A stretch of 64,000 nucleotides of DNA from Roseibium aquae (GCF_008711285.1 NZ_VXDC01000002.1:1-64000); one strand, 5' to 3'; positions 24,865 to 34,429 are shown, counted from the stretch's first letter. The notes: generated by a model from the letters alone, not told the origin. Made by a program: numbers and translations.

Positions 24865-25779
24865 TCAGCCGCCTTCGGCTTTCAACTCAAGAGCCCGCCG
24901 GTAGAGATCGCCGCGATCGAGCCCCGTGGCCTTGGCCACGGCCTTCGCAGCCGAGCTGACCGGCATGTCCGCCAGCGCCTCGCGCAGGAGGAGGTCCGCG
25001 TCGCGGCCGTCCACGGCCGCTTTGGCGACAGGCGGCCCCACGAGTATGACCACTTCGCCTTTGACGGCAGCGGCGGAAAACCGGTCAGCCAACTCGACCA
25101 AGGTGCCCCGTTCAAACGTTTCAAAGCGTTTGGTCAGTTCCCGTGCAACCACTGCCGCCCGGTCGTGCCCCAGCGTCTGTGCCATGAACTTGAGCGTCGC
25201 CCCGACCCGGTGCGGCGATTCGAAAAAGACAAGCGTGGAGACGACCGGTGCCAGTTCCTTAAGGCGCGAGGCCTTCGGGCCGCCTTTTTGAGGCAGGAAA
25301 CCGGCAAAGAGGACCGTATCGCTCGGCAACCCGGATCCGACCAGCGCGGCCATGGGCGCCGAGGCTCCGGGAATCGGCACCACCCGGTGGCCAGCCTCCA
25401 ACACGTCCCGCACGAGACGGTAGCCCGGATCCGAGACCAGCGGGGTGCCGGCGTCGCTGACAAGCGCCACCGGTTCCCCGCTTTCCAGCTTCTTGAGAAT
25501 CTTGGGCCGTTGCCTGTCCGCATTGTGCTCGTGATAGGCAAGCAGCGGCGTCTTCAGCCCGAAACGCTGCGTCAACGTGGACGTGACCCGCGTGTCCTCA
25601 CAGGCGATCACGGCGGCGCCGGCCAGGGTTTCCAGAGCACGCACCGTAATATCGCCCAGGTTGCCGATAGGTGTCGACACTATATAGAGCGCAGGCTCGA
25701 GGGGCGGCGCACCAAAGGCATGCGGACCCAGACTGTAACGCGACGTGCTGGGAGCGCCCCCGGCAACACACATGATCAT
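24865..25779 (-). CDS. rsmI: 16S rRNA (cytidine-1402-2'-O)-methyltransferase RsmI
   Basis: SAM-dependent tetrapyrrole-methylase-fold enzyme that 2'-O-methylates C1402 of 16S rRNA in the decoding centre. Visible motifs are YIVSTPIGNLGDITVRALETL (near 33), ACEDTR, YHEHN, LVSDAGTPLVSDPG and VPIPGASAPMAAL, all standard for RsmI. The 304 residues include about 25 extra at the N-terminus; an internal start nearer the conserved core is possible. It leads a yraN-containing unit and is divergent from the PBP-activator-like gene, paralleling the rsmI/lpoA/yraN neighbourhood of enterobacteria. Confidence 0.95.
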   Translation of the reverse strand: MIMCVAGGAPSTSRYSLGPHAFGAPPLEPALYIVSTPIGNLGDITVRALETLAGAAVIACEDTRVTSTLTQRFGLKTPLLAYHEHNADRQRPKILKKLESGEPVALVSDAGTPLVSDPGYRLVRDVLEAGHRVVPIPGASAPMAALVGSGLPSDTVLFAGFLPQKGGPKASRLKELAPVVSTLVFFESPHRVGATLKFMAQTLGHDRAAVVARELTKRFETFERGTLVELADRFSAAAVKGEVVILVGPPVAKAAVDGRDADLLLREALADMPVSSAAKAVAKATGLDRGDLYRRALELKAEGG

Positions 25780-25976
25780 CTCCTGTCAATTCCCAACCAA
25801 ACCTGCGCACCAAAACAGCAGAACACAAGCCCGCAAAACGGGCTCCGGCATGGTCTGAACGGGCCGTTTGGCGCTTTCAAGCGTAAAACCGGCGCGAAAC
25901 CGGCCCCAACGCCTTGAAGTCATCGGGAAAACTGGACACACAGTTTCGGAACCCGTAAGTGGTTGTTGGGATGATC

Positions 25977-27200
25977 ATGGAGGGACGCGTGCAGGGCATT
26001 CTTGGTCGTGAAACGCTCAAAAAGCTGGCCCGCGGGGCTGTACTCGGACTGGGCGCGGCGGTGCTTGCCGCCTGCCAGGGGTCGTCCCTTGGATCGCTCC
26101 CTGGAACCCAAATCAACCCGACGGGCCAACCGGCGGTCTCCGGAGATGTAATCGGGACCGGGTCCGTTCGGGTCGGCCTCCTGTTGCCGTTGTCTGGCGG
26201 CGGCAGCGCAACGTCGATTGCGACGGTTTTCCGAAATTCCGCGGAACTGGCCCTGTCGAGCTTTCCCAATGCGGATGTTCAACTTCTGGTCAAGGACACG
26301 GGCGGCACCAGCCAGGGTGGCCGGGCCGCTGCGCAAAGTGCCATTGCGGAAGGCGCCGAGTTCCTGCTGGGACCAGTCTTTGCCCCCGCCGTGTCCGGCG
26401 CGGCCTCCAGCGCCCGCGCATCGGGCGTGCCGATGGTCGCCTTCTCGACGGACACGTCCGTGGCCGCGCGCGGCGTTTATTTGCTCAGCTTCCTGCCGGC
26501 GAGCGATGTGAAACGGATTGTGGGCTATGCATCCAGCCAGGGACGCAGGTCCTTTGCGGCGCTCCTGCCCGACAACACCTATGGATCGGTGGTTGAAGCC
26601 GCCTTCCGCCAGGAAGTGGGCCGCACCGGCGGACGCATCGTCTCGATCCAGCGCTACGCAGCCGAGGGCACCGATACCGCCGATCTGGTCTCCAAGACGC
26701 AAGCGATCGCCTCCGCCCTGGGTCAAGCAGACACCCTTTTCGTGCCCGCTGGTGGCGGCGTTCCCCCGCTCGTGTTGCAGACACTCATCAGCGCGGGCGC
26801 CCCGCTTGGCAATATCAAGATGATCGGCAGCGGCCAATGGGACACGCCGCAACTGAAAAACAACCAGGTGATGGCCGGAAGCTGGTTTCCCGGGCCGGAG
26901 GAAAACGGGTTCCAGACCTTTGCCCAGCGTTACCAAGCCACCTACGGATCGGCCCCGCCGCGCAATGCCACGCTCGCCTATGATGGCGTGACACTCGCCG
27001 CGGGCCTTGTACGCTCGGCCGGACAGCAGCGGTTCTCGATCCCGGTGCTCACCAACCAGGACGGCTTCATCGGCATCGATGGCCTGTTCCGGTTCTTGAG
27101 CAATGGCCAGAACGAACGCGGCCTCGCGGTCTACCAGATCACCGGTTCGGGCGCCCAGGCGGTGTCGCCGGCCCCACGCGACTTCCGGTCAGGCAGCTGA
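25977..27200 (+). CDS. Penicillin-binding protein activator-like lipoprotein (periplasmic binding fold)
   Basis: A 407-residue lipoprotein: a hydrophobic signal ends in VLAACQGSS (Cys near residue 32). The mature domain has the leucine-binding-protein fold, with VRVGLLLPLSGGGSA, GAEFLLGPVFAPAVSGAASSARASGVPMVAFSTD and YASSQGRRSFAALLPDNTYG. This is the domain class of LpoA, which stimulates PBP1A in enterobacteria, and the neighbourhood (rsmI, yraN) is the same. A soluble amino-acid-binding role is less likely because no ABC genes are adjacent. The start could be GTG 25959, ATG 25971 or ATG 25977; all keep the signal. Confidence 0.83.
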   Translation: MEGRVQGILGRETLKKLARGAVLGLGAAVLAACQGSSLGSLPGTQINPTGQPAVSGDVIGTGSVRVGLLLPLSGGGSATSIATVFRNSAELALSSFPNADVQLLVKDTGGTSQGGRAAAQSAIAEGAEFLLGPVFAPAVSGAASSARASGVPMVAFSTDTSVAARGVYLLSFLPASDVKRIVGYASSQGRRSFAALLPDNTYGSVVEAAFRQEVGRTGGRIVSIQRYAAEGTDTADLVSKTQAIASALGQADTLFVPAGGGVPPLVLQTLISAGAPLGNIKMIGSGQWDTPQLKNNQVMAGSWFPGPEENGFQTFAQRYQATYGSAPPRNATLAYDGVTLAAGLVRSAGQQRFSIPVLTNQDGFIGIDGLFRFLSNGQNERGLAVYQITGSGAQAVSPAPRDFRSGS

Positions 27201-27225
27201 CCGACCGACGGGGGAGAGAGCCTGC

Positions 27226-28455
27226 ATGCTCGACGGCAAGCGCATCGTCCTTATCATCAGCGGCGGCATTGCGGCTTACAAGGCACTGGACCTCATCCGC
27301 CGTCTGAGGGAACGCGGCGCGCGCGTATTGCCCGTCATGACGAAGGGCGCGCAAAACTTCATCACGCCTCTGGCGGTGGGCGCCCTGGCTGCCGAAAAGG
27401 TTTTCACCGATCTGTTCGACCGGGAAGCCGAGCATGATGTCGGTCACATCCGGCTTGCCCGTGACAATGACCTGATCATTGTCGCGCCCGCCACCGCCGA
27501 TCTCATGGCAAAGATGGCCCACGGGATCGCCGACGACCTGGCCACCGCCGTGCTGCTGGCCACAGACAAACCCGTTCTCGTCGCTCCGGCCATGAATCCG
27601 AAGATGTGGTCTCACCCGGCGACCCGAAGAAACCTGAAAACGCTCCAGAACGACGGTTTGCATTTTATCGGGCCGGATCAGGGGGAAATGGCGGAAAAGG
27701 GGGAGGCCGGCGTCGGCCGGATGTCCGAGCCTGCCGCGGTCGCGGAGGCTGCTTCTGCCCTTCTTTCCGGATCAAAGCCCGGCGGCGCGGGCGGCAAGCC
27801 TCTTGCCGGCCGGCACATCGTCATCACCTCCGGTCCGACGCATGAGCCGATCGACCCCGTGCGCTACATCGCGAACAGATCATCCGGGAAACAAGGGCAT
27901 GCGATTGCCGCGGCCGCGGCCGCCGCCGGCGCGCGCGTCACCCTCGTGTCCGGCCCCGTGACAATCCCGGATCCGCCCGGAACGGAGGTCATTCATGTGG
28001 AATCCGCCCGGGAAATGCTCCAGGCCGTCAAGACGGCGCTACCCGCCGATGTTGCCATCATGGCGGCGGCCGTGGCCGACTGGCGGTCGGAAAACGATGC
28101 CAGCCAGAAAATCAAGAAGGACGGGTCCGGTGCCCCGCCAGCCCTCTGCCTCGTCGAGAACCCCGATATTTTGGCCACCATCGGGCATCACGATTCATTG
28201 CGCCCGATGTTGCTAATCGGGTTTGCGGCCGAAACCCAGAACCTGATTGAGAATGCACAGTCGAAGCTCCAGCGCAAGCGGGCTGACTGGATCGTCGCGA
28301 ACGATGTCAGCCCGAACACAGGTGTTATGGGCGGCGACCGGAACACCGTCCGGATCGTTTCAAAGTCCGGAGTCGAGGATTGGCCCGAGCTCGACAAGGC
28401 CGAGGTGGCTCTGCGGCTGGTGAACCGGATCGCCGATTTTCTGAATGCCGACTAA
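27226..28455 (+). CDS. coaBC: Bifunctional CoaBC (phosphopantothenoylcysteine synthetase/decarboxylase, Dfp)
   Basis: Two successive steps of coenzyme A synthesis: ligation of cysteine to phosphopantothenate (CoaB) and decarboxylation to phosphopantetheine (CoaC). The 409-residue fusion has an N-terminal flavoprotein domain (about 1-185) with GGIAAYKALDLIRRLRE, the active-site His in EHDVGHIRLARD and APAMNPKMWSHPATR. The C-terminal synthetase domain (about 195-405) has ITSGPTHEPIDPVRYIANRSSGKQG and the AAVADWR motif. The start at 27226 follows GGGGAGAGAG and is 25 bp after the preceding stop, so it may be cotranscribed with the lipoprotein gene. Confidence 0.96.
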   Translation: MLDGKRIVLIISGGIAAYKALDLIRRLRERGARVLPVMTKGAQNFITPLAVGALAAEKVFTDLFDREAEHDVGHIRLARDNDLIIVAPATADLMAKMAHGIADDLATAVLLATDKPVLVAPAMNPKMWSHPATRRNLKTLQNDGLHFIGPDQGEMAEKGEAGVGRMSEPAAVAEAASALLSGSKPGGAGGKPLAGRHIVITSGPTHEPIDPVRYIANRSSGKQGHAIAAAAAAAGARVTLVSGPVTIPDPPGTEVIHVESAREMLQAVKTALPADVAIMAAAVADWRSENDASQKIKKDGSGAPPALCLVENPDILATIGHHDSLRPMLLIGFAAETQNLIENAQSKLQRKRADWIVANDVSPNTGVMGGDRNTVRIVSKSGVEDWPELDKAEVALRLVNRIADFLNAD

Positions 28456-28618
28456 GGCAACTTCCGGTGAGGTTGACGCTGTTCGCTCCAGTCTGACCGG
28501 GGATTTTGGCTTGCAAATTTAGTGTGTTAACACATCTTTTCGGAATTCGATGGAACGCCATGCGCTTTCGTCTTGTCTGGAGATGCTATCGGGGAAAAGA
28601 CCTGTCCAGATGCCGGCG

Positions 28619-29407
28619 CTACGCCGCGAACCGGTAATAGGTCATGCTCAAGGTGCCGTATTCATAGCTGCGGTGAAGAATGTCGGGTTTCGCGCCCGCC
28701 CCTCCCGCCCCAAACGCAAAGAACAGCGGCAACAAGTGTTCTTCCGTGGGGTGGGCCATCCGAAAGCCCGGAGCCGCGGCCAGATCGGCGAAGTAGCCGA
28801 TATCCCCTTGTTGCAAGCCGGTGTCGAGCCAGGAATCGAAGTCCGCGACCCAGTCCGCCACCGCCGATCCTTGCGGCAGGAGTTGGCGCAGGTTGTGGGT
28901 GGTGCTTCCAGATCCAATCAACAGAACGCCCTGATCCGCCAAAGGCGCGAGCGTCAGTCCAAGCTCATACATCGTTTCGGGGGTGCTGCCTGCGGGCAAG
29001 GACAATGCCACCACTGGACAGCCAGGATCCGGGAAAGCAAGCGACAGCGGGACCCAGGCGCCGTGATCAAGACCCCAATCCGGGTCCTCAGCCGCATCAT
29101 AACCGGCAGCATTCAGCCGGGAGCGAACAGCATCCACCAAACCCGGATCCGCCGTGGCAGGATACTCGATCGCATACAGCTCTTTGGAAAAACCCCTGAA
29201 ATCGTGGATCGTCCGGAGCGGTCCGGGCGCCGACATCCGCAGGGTCCCGGTCTCCCAATGCGGCGACAAGATCACCAGCCCATTGACCCGGCTCCGCATG
29301 GATCCCAGAGACCTCAGAAAACGGTGCGCCGGGGTGTCGTCAACCGCCAGGGAAGGTGCGCCATGAGCGAGAAACAGAGGGGGTAACGATCGGGCTGCAT
29401 CCGTCAT
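28619..29407 (-). CDS. Class III extradiol ring-cleavage dioxygenase homolog (DODA/YgiD type)
   Basis: A 262-residue LigB-fold metalloprotein. Metal-ligand segments are seen in order: PPLFLAHGAPSLAV (His near 15), ILSPHWET (His near 50), DHGAWVPL (His near 115) and HPTEEHLLPLFFA near 215. Plant DODA cleaves DOPA. Bacterial YgiD shows activity on DOPA-like catechols, but its normal substrate is unknown. The ATG at 29407 follows GGGAGACC; an ATG at 29539 would run through an unrelated stem-loop region. It is convergent with coaBC and has no obvious partner. Confidence 0.88.
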   Translation of the reverse strand: MTDAARSLPPLFLAHGAPSLAVDDTPAHRFLRSLGSMRSRVNGLVILSPHWETGTLRMSAPGPLRTIHDFRGFSKELYAIEYPATADPGLVDAVRSRLNAAGYDAAEDPDWGLDHGAWVPLSLAFPDPGCPVVALSLPAGSTPETMYELGLTLAPLADQGVLLIGSGSTTHNLRQLLPQGSAVADWVADFDSWLDTGLQQGDIGYFADLAAAPGFRMAHPTEEHLLPLFFAFGAGGAGAKPDILHRSYEYGTLSMTYYRFAA

Positions 29408-29513
29408 ATTGGTCTCCCATCGAAAGCTGCTCGGCCGGGCATCGATCCGCGGGCATCTAGCCCGAACCGACTTCGCGCCCCAAGCTGATCGCTTCTTGAG
29501 CGGCCGCGCTTCT

Positions 29514-29539
29514 TTGGGTGTTTCACACAAAACACCCAA
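29514..29539. repeat. 10-bp perfect inverted repeat (TTGGGTGTTT stem)
   Basis: TTGGGTGTTT pairs with AAACACCCAA around a six-base loop. There is no T-run on either side, so it is more likely an operator or an RNA structure in the dioxygenase leader than a terminator. It lies about 105 bp upstream of that gene's start codon. Confidence 0.5.
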
Positions 29540-29676
29540 TTCGCTGGGCCCGTGCCCCAGTTATGACAGGTCAAACCAGATCAGGAAGATCAGAAAACAA
29601 GAACTTATTGTTCAATTTATGTAAACAAACGCCCTTGAAACAGGCGTTATGGTTCCGATTGCTATCCAATAAAGGC

Positions 29677-29700
29677 GAAAAGAGCGGCCAAAGCCGCCCT
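29677..29700 (-). terminator. Rho-independent terminator after the OmpA-domain gene
   Basis: On the minus strand a 7-bp stem (GGGCGGC / GCCGCTC, one G-U pair) with a TTTG loop is followed by TTTT. It begins about 20 bp beyond the stop codon of the OmpA-domain gene. Confidence 0.78.
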
Positions 29701-29720
29701 TCCCAATCATAGATCCGGCC

Positions 29721-30299
29721 TCAAAACCCGACATTGATCAATTGGACCCGCCGGTTGATCTCACTATCCGGGTTGGCCGGGTCGCGCAGTTGCTCTTCGC
29801 CGAGACCAACGGCGGCCAGGCTTCCCACCGGAACGCCGAAGGTCGTCACGAGCGCGTTCCGCACGGCAGCCGCGCGTTTGATCGACAGCTCGAGATTATA
29901 CTCCCGCTTTCCCTTTGCGTCGGTGTGCCCGACCACGAAGAAGGTCTGCCCCATGAGATAGGGCGTGTGAAGCGCGTCCGCGATCACACCGATCGTTTCA
30001 TAGGATTCGGGACGAATGCGCGCGCTGTCAAAATCGAAGGTGATCTCGACATTGAACTGGCGCAGCTTTGCGAGCTGGGCCGCAAGTGGCAACGCCTCTG
30101 ACGAGTTGTCGCCCGGGTACTTCTTGATGTGTTCAAAGGCCTGGCGCTGAAGCATGTCCGCGCTGATCTCGACCTCGGCTTGAGCACCCTGAAGGGAGTT
30201 GATGATTTCGTTCCGGGACAAGGACGTCTGTGCCATGGCCAGTGAGGCCGACATCACAACGGCCAGCCCAGCGATCAGAAGGGAAATAAGCTTGTTCAT
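29721..30299 (-). CDS. OmpA-family (peptidoglycan-associated domain) secreted protein
   Basis: A 192-residue protein with a signal peptide (MNKLISLLIAGLAVVMSASLAMAQ) but no beta-barrel and no lipobox Cys. After a linker of about 60 residues comes an OmpA C-terminal domain: VEITFDFDSARIRPESYETI, then VVGHTDAKGKREYNLELSIKRAAAVRNAL, and VGLGEEQ with NRRVQLI, which binds the diaminopimelate of peptidoglycan in relatives. It is probably a soluble periplasmic wall-binding protein. GGAG stands before the start. It lies 26 bp after the cysteine-rich protein gene, and the two probably form one transcript. Confidence 0.88.
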   Translation of the reverse strand: MNKLISLLIAGLAVVMSASLAMAQTSLSRNEIINSLQGAQAEVEISADMLQRQAFEHIKKYPGDNSSEALPLAAQLAKLRQFNVEITFDFDSARIRPESYETIGVIADALHTPYLMGQTFFVVGHTDAKGKREYNLELSIKRAAAVRNALVTTFGVPVGSLAAVGLGEEQLRDPANPDSEINRRVQLINVGF

Positions 30300-30325
30300 C
30301 AATGCAGTCTCCTGAATGCCCGGGA

Positions 30326-30745
30326 TCAACGGTAACCGGCAAGGTCAATGGCAGTGTTGCACTTGTCGCCGACAACACGTTCGGCCTTCAAAAGGCACTT
30401 GAGCACATGTCCGGCTCCGGGTTTCACGCCCGGGCAATACTGCCGGGCAGGCCGCTCGCAAACCTGAAACACGGCGGCCTGAGCCGCGAAACGGGCTTCC
30501 AGAAGCGCGGCCACGCGCACCCGGTCCGTATTGCACTGCGCCGACACCTTGGACGCGTTTTCATTGAGACACTGACCGATGCCGTTGTTGGCAAGGGTCG
30601 CGCTCTTGCAATACTTGTCGATATCGGCACCACAGCTGGCGGCCAGGATCTTGATCGCATCGGCAAAGCCAACGGTCTGGGCCATGGCCGACCCTGCAAG
30701 ACCCAGCCATAGCGCCGCAGTCGCGGCAATAAACAAACGAAGCAT
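30326..30745 (-). CDS. Secreted cysteine-rich repeat protein
   Basis: A 139-residue exported protein: a signal peptide (MLRLFIAATAALWLGLAGSAMAQ) is followed by eight spaced cysteines (SCGADIDKYCKSA, GQCLNENASKVSAQCN, QVCERPARQYCPG, VLKCLLKAERVVGDKCN) in two repeats of the Cys-rich/FGFR-like type. The pairing suggests disulfide-stabilised helical hairpins in the periplasm. The function is unknown. The start has GGGAGAAG upstream. It is the first gene of the pair with the OmpA-domain protein, which hints at a shared envelope role. Confidence 0.82.
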   Translation of the reverse strand: MLRLFIAATAALWLGLAGSAMAQTVGFADAIKILAASCGADIDKYCKSATLANNGIGQCLNENASKVSAQCNTDRVRVAALLEARFAAQAAVFQVCERPARQYCPGVKPGAGHVLKCLLKAERVVGDKCNTAIDLAGYR

Positions 30746-30930
30746 GTTGCTCTTCTCCCTTTTCCTGCAACACAGAAAGAACATGGAAAACTGTTTCATC
30801 TTGAAGACACGGCGGCAAGTTCTTTCACCGTGTGCAGCCTGGCCAGGATCGGACGGGCTTCGGGAAGGCTTGACAGACCCTGCCAAAACTCCCGAGTAAG
30901 GCGCACAAGAACCCCGACAATGAGGTATCC

Positions 30931-31383
30931 ATGTCCGTCCGGCTCGAATTCAAACGGCTTCCCAACGCTGCGGATCTGGCTTTGCCGGCCTATCAGTCGG
31001 ATCTGGCCGCGGGTCTGGATCTGCTTGCCGCCGTCCAGGATCCGATCATACTGGCGCCGGGCCGGCGCGTTCTCGTGCCCACCGGTCTTGCCATGGCGCT
31101 CCCAGCAGGCTTTGAAGCCCAGGTGCGCCCGCGATCCGGTCTCGCCGCAAAGCACGGCGTCACGGTCTTGAACACGCCCGGCACAATCGACGCGGACTAT
31201 CGGGGAGAGGTGAACGTCATCCTGATTAATCTTGGCGAGGAGAGTTTCACCATCGAACGCGGCATGCGCATCGCCCAGATGGTCATTGCCCCTGTCGTTC
31301 AAGCCGAGATCGCCGAGGTCGCCGATCTGTCCGGAACAGAACGGGGGTCCGGCGGTTTTGGATCCACAGGCTCATTTGGCTGA
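30931..31383 (+). CDS. dut: dUTP diphosphatase Dut
   Basis: Trimeric dUTPase that hydrolyses dUTP to dUMP, keeping uracil out of DNA and feeding thymidylate synthesis. All five motifs of the 150-residue family are visible: AGLDLLA (1), RPRSGLA (2), [11 protein letters not shown] (3, with the catalytic Asp), RIAQMVI (4) and the flexible C-terminal [10 protein letters not shown] (5). The start at 30931 follows GAGG. In other alphaproteobacteria dut often follows coaBC; here three genes lie between them. It stands upstream of cysK with a 127-bp gap. Confidence 0.97.
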   Translation: MSVRLEFKRLPNAADLALPAYQSDLAAGLDLLAAVQDPIILAPGRRVLVPTGLAMALPAGFEAQVRPRSGLAAKHGVTVLNTPGTIDADYRGEVNVILINLGEESFTIERGMRIAQMVIAPVVQAEIAEVADLSGTERGSGGFGSTGSFG

Positions 31384-31510
31384 CATCTCGGGAAAAGGCT
31401 TCTAGTCATCCGATGTTTTTGAGAAATCCGCACCCTTACAAGGGATTGCAGGAAATCTTATTTTACCGGTTCAGAAATTTCACGGACGATTTGCGCAAGG
31501 GGAGACACAC

Positions 31511-32470
31511 ATGAACGAAACGAAGCCGGGCCGTGGCAGGATTTATTCCTCGATCCTGGACACCATTGGCGACACACCGATTGTGCGGCTGGACAAACTT
31601 GCCAAAGCCCACGGTGTCCGGGCCAACCTGCTGGGCAAACTCGAATTCTTCAACCCGATTGCCAGCGTCAAGGACCGGATCGGTGCCGCCATGATCGACG
31701 CCATGGAAGCTTCCGGCGACATCACGCCGGGAAAATCGGTCCTGATCGAACCGACATCCGGCAACACGGGTATCGCCCTGGCGTTCGTGGCCGCGGCCAA
31801 GAACTATCGCCTCATCCTGGTGATGCCGGAAACCATGTCCGTCGAGCGCCGGAAGATGTTCAAGATCCTGGGCGCGGAACTGGTCCTCACCGAGGGCGCC
31901 AAGGGCATGAAGGGCGCGATCGCCCGGGCGGAAGAGCTGGTTCAAGAAATTCCGAACGCGGTGATGCCGCAACAGTTCCAGAACCCGGCGAACCCGGAAG
32001 TCCATCGGCGGACAACCGCCGAAGAGATCTGGAATGACACGGACGGCAAGGTGGATGTCTTTGTCTCCGGTATCGGCACCGGCGGCACGATCACCGGGGT
32101 TGCCCAGGTTCTGAAAGCCCGGAATCCGGACCTTCACGTCGTGGCTGTTGAGCCGGAAGACAGCCCGGTTCTGTCGGGCGGCAATCCGGGTCCGCACAAG
32201 ATTCAGGGGATCGGAGCCGGCTTTGTACCCGGAGTTCTGGATACGTCTGTCTTCGACGAGGTCCAGACGATTGCCAATGACGATGCCTTTGCCATGGCCC
32301 GCGAGGTGGCGAAGACAGAGGGCGTTCCAGTCGGGATTTCCTCCGGTGCGGCGCTTCAGGCTGCCATCCGTGTCGGACAACGGGAGGACATGGCCGGCAA
32401 GACCATAGTGGTCATTATTCCCTCCTTCGCCGAGCGTTACCTGTCGACAGCGCTGTTTGACGGGCTTTGA
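31511..32470 (+). CDS. cysK: Cysteine synthase A (O-acetylserine sulfhydrylase) CysK
   Basis: PLP enzyme that makes L-cysteine from O-acetylserine and sulfide. The 319-residue product has the Schiff-base Lys54 in [11 protein letters not shown], the substrate-carboxylate loop [21 protein letters not shown] (phosphate binding) and [13 protein letters not shown]. The C-terminal [10 protein letters not shown] and GISSGAAL are also standard for CysK rather than for cystathionine beta-synthase. The start has AAGGGGAG. Its last 34 bp overlap the convergent GNAT gene on the other strand. Confidence 0.95.
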   Translation: MNETKPGRGRIYSSILDTIGDTPIVRLDKLAKAHGVRANLLGKLEFFNPIASVKDRIGAAMIDAMEASGDITPGKSVLIEPTSGNTGIALAFVAAAKNYRLILVMPETMSVERRKMFKILGAELVLTEGAKGMKGAIARAEELVQEIPNAVMPQQFQNPANPEVHRRTTAEEIWNDTDGKVDVFVSGIGTGGTITGVAQVLKARNPDLHVVAVEPEDSPVLSGGNPGPHKIQGIGAGFVPGVLDTSVFDEVQTIANDDAFAMAREVAKTEGVPVGISSGAALQAAIRVGQREDMAGKTIVVIIPSFAERYLSTALFDGL

Positions 32471-33069
32471 GCGAACCGCCTTTCCATGCGAAGGGCCGAG
32501 CAAAACCCAAAGAGGCCGGCGAAAATGCCGGTCTCTTCCGTGCTCACCCCCACAAAACCCCGCCGCTCGTAAAGTGCCTGTGCCCGCGGATTGGTGTCGA
32601 TGACATCAAGCCGGACCCCGCTCTTGCCGCGCTTCCGGGCTTCCTCGACAATCGCGTCCAGCAATGCGGTCCCAACACCGCGGCCACGGGCATGATCGGC
32701 AACGAAAATTCCGTCCATGAGAAGCAGGTCCGGGTTCACATCGCGGTCCGTGACGCTGAGCAAAGCGCCGCGCCATAGGGCGCCGGTCCAACCATAGACA
32801 CCTGCCAGATCGGCAAGGCTCCCGCCCGCGAGCGCGCCTTCGGAAGTCTTGAACCCGGCTAGCCCAAGCAAGTCGCCGCTCTCGTCAACCGCGCTGATTG
32901 CAAATGCCGGATCGAGGATCCGGCGGAGCCATTCAAGCGCCCTGTCGTGAGGTGCAAGGATCTTTCCAAGCTTGCCCGAGAAGGCCTGCCAGAACAGCAC
33001 AGCGGTATCGTCCCGGTGGGCTTCCGAAAAGCCCCTTTGAATTGCAAAGCCTGGAGACAGCCCGCTCAC
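32437..33069 (-). CDS. GNAT-family N-acetyltransferase
   Basis: A 210-residue acetyltransferase. The GNAT acetyl-CoA motif A is clear: [31 protein letters not shown] (near 118-148), followed by [21 protein letters not shown] (motif B). The acceptor is unknown. The start is a GTG at 33069 that overlaps the YbjQ-type stop (GTGA), so translation is coupled to that gene. The 3' end runs 34 bp into the convergent cysK end. Confidence 0.85.
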   Translation of the reverse strand: MSGLSPGFAIQRGFSEAHRDDTAVLFWQAFSGKLGKILAPHDRALEWLRRILDPAFAISAVDESGDLLGLAGFKTSEGALAGGSLADLAGVYGWTGALWRGALLSVTDRDVNPDLLLMDGIFVADHARGRGVGTALLDAIVEEARKRGKSGVRLDVIDTNPRAQALYERRGFVGVSTEETGIFAGLFGFCSALRMERRFAQSPSNSAVDR

Positions 33070-33386
33070 TTGACAACAACGGCCGTTCCGGTGGCCGTAA
33101 CCATCAGCATGGAGCCGTTCTGACCGACCGTTTCATAGTCAAGATCGACGCCAATCACCGCGTTTGCTCCCAAGGACTCCGCCTGGGCTTGCATTTCCTC
33201 AAGCGCGATGCGCCGCGCCTTGGCCAATTCCTGTTCATAGGCACCAGACCGGCCACCAACGATATCTCGGATCCCGGCAAACAGATCCTTGAAAAGGTTG
33301 GCCCCCAGAATGGCTTCTCCGGTCACCAGCCCCTTGTAGTCAATGATTTCCCGGTCTTGAAGCGAGCTGGTCGTGGTCACGATCAT
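33066..33386 (-). CDS. YbjQ/UPF0145 family protein
   Basis: A 106-residue protein of the YbjQ family (sometimes called heavy-metal-binding domain). It shows the usual [31 protein letters not shown] start, the [15 protein letters not shown] segment and [17 protein letters not shown]. Members form pentamers; the function is not established. The ATG at 33386 follows CGGAG; an ATG at 33476 would add 30 unlike residues. Coupled by a 4-bp overlap to the GNAT gene. Confidence 0.9.
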   Translation of the reverse strand: MIVTTTSSLQDREIIDYKGLVTGEAILGANLFKDLFAGIRDIVGGRSGAYEQELAKARRIALEEMQAQAESLGANAVIGVDLDYETVGQNGSMLMVTATGTAVVVK

Positions 33387-33472
33387 TTGGCAAGTCTCCG
33401 AAGTCATTTGTTCTGGCTGACAGGAGATAGGGATTCTCGGGGCCGTTGCAATGTTGGCAGACGGGACATCGC

Positions 33473-34429
33473 TCAACCGCGATGATACAGGACGCGGCCG
33501 ATCGTGTTCATCAGGAGCTGTGCGGCGAGGACGCTGGTGGAGCCGGTGGGATCATAGTCCGGGGCCACTTCAACCAGATCGATGCCGACAATGGTTCCGC
33601 GTTTAGCCAGGCCGTCGATCAGTTCCAGAATCTCGTAGTAATAAAAACCGCCGTGGCTGGGCGTTCCAGTGCCCGGAGCGATGGATGGATCGAAGCCGTC
33701 AATGTCGATTGTCAGATAGTAGCGGGCCCCTTCCGGAATACGGGCCAGCATGCCGTCCACACCCAATTTGCGGAAATGGCGCACGGACTGGATATCCGAG
33801 CCCATGGCCCGCGCCGCCTCATAGCCCTCCTTGGCGGTGGAGGACACGTTGCGGATGCCGATCTGCGACAGGCCTGTCACATAAGGTTTTTCTGCCGCGC
33901 GCCGCATGGGATTGCCGTGGCCGTAGCGCACGCCATGCCGCTCGTCCACGAAGTCGAGATGGGCGTCGATCTGCACCACATGGATCGGGTCCTGCCCCGC
34001 AAACGCGTTGATGCAGGGGATATTGACCGAGTGATCTCCTCCCAAAACGACAGGGAGGGCGCCTGCCTCCAGGATCTTGCGAACCCCGAACTCGATGTTT
34101 GCGTGGCTTTTCAATGTGTCGGTGTGGACGATATCCGCATCGCCAATGTCCAGGATGCGCGTGGTTTCCGCGGGCAGATAGGTGATGTCATCTTCGAAAT
34201 CATAAGCACCGCCATGGCCGAAGGAAAACAGCGTCGACGCCTCGCGGATGGCCCGTGGCCCCATGCGCGCACCGGCCCGCCACTGCGTCCCGAAATCAAA
34301 CGGCGCGCCAAGAACCGCCACATCCGCATCGATCGCATCCCAATTGGGCTGAAAAGGCGCCTTGCCGAAAGTGCAAATTCCGACAAAGGGCAGATTGAGC
34401 CGCCCGCTTTCATACCCATGACCCGCCAT
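33473..34429 (-). CDS. speB: Agmatinase-family ureohydrolase (SpeB-like)
   Basis: Binuclear manganese hydrolase of the arginase/agmatinase superfamily, 318 residues. The metal ligands are all seen: GGDHS (His near 148), QIDAHLDF (Asp, His, Asp near 170) and [10 protein letters not shown] (Asp pair near 250). Such enzymes release urea from agmatine, guanidinobutyrate or related guanidines; the exact substrate is not decidable. The ATG at 34429 is preceded by GGGGGAG and is preferred over a TTG one codon upstream. It lies 70 bp after trpS's end on the opposite side of the intergenic gap and may have its own promoter. Confidence 0.85.
   Translation of the reverse strand: MAGHGYESGRLNLPFVGICTFGKAPFQPNWDAIDADVAVLGAPFDFGTQWRAGARMGPRAIREASTLFSFGHGGAYDFEDDITYLPAETTRILDIGDADIVHTDTLKSHANIEFGVRKILEAGALPVVLGGDHSVNIPCINAFAGQDPIHVVQIDAHLDFVDERHGVRYGHGNPMRRAAEKPYVTGLSQIGIRNVSSTAKEGYEAARAMGSDIQSVRHFRKLGVDGMLARIPEGARYYLTIDIDGFDPSIAPGTGTPSHGGFYYYEILELIDGLAKRGTIVGIDLVEVAPDYDPTGSTSVLAAQLLMNTIGRVLYHRG

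Larger units (their letters stand above)
29408..29720. other. 313-bp intergenic region holding a long stem-loop and a terminator
   Basis: I see no gene here. The stretch is the upstream region of the dioxygenase gene and the downstream region of the OmpA-domain gene. It holds a perfect 10-bp stem-loop (29514-29539), a weaker AACGCC/GGCGTT hairpin (about 29627-29648), and the terminator listed separately. From about 29560 on it is AT-richer than its surroundings. Confidence 0.5.
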
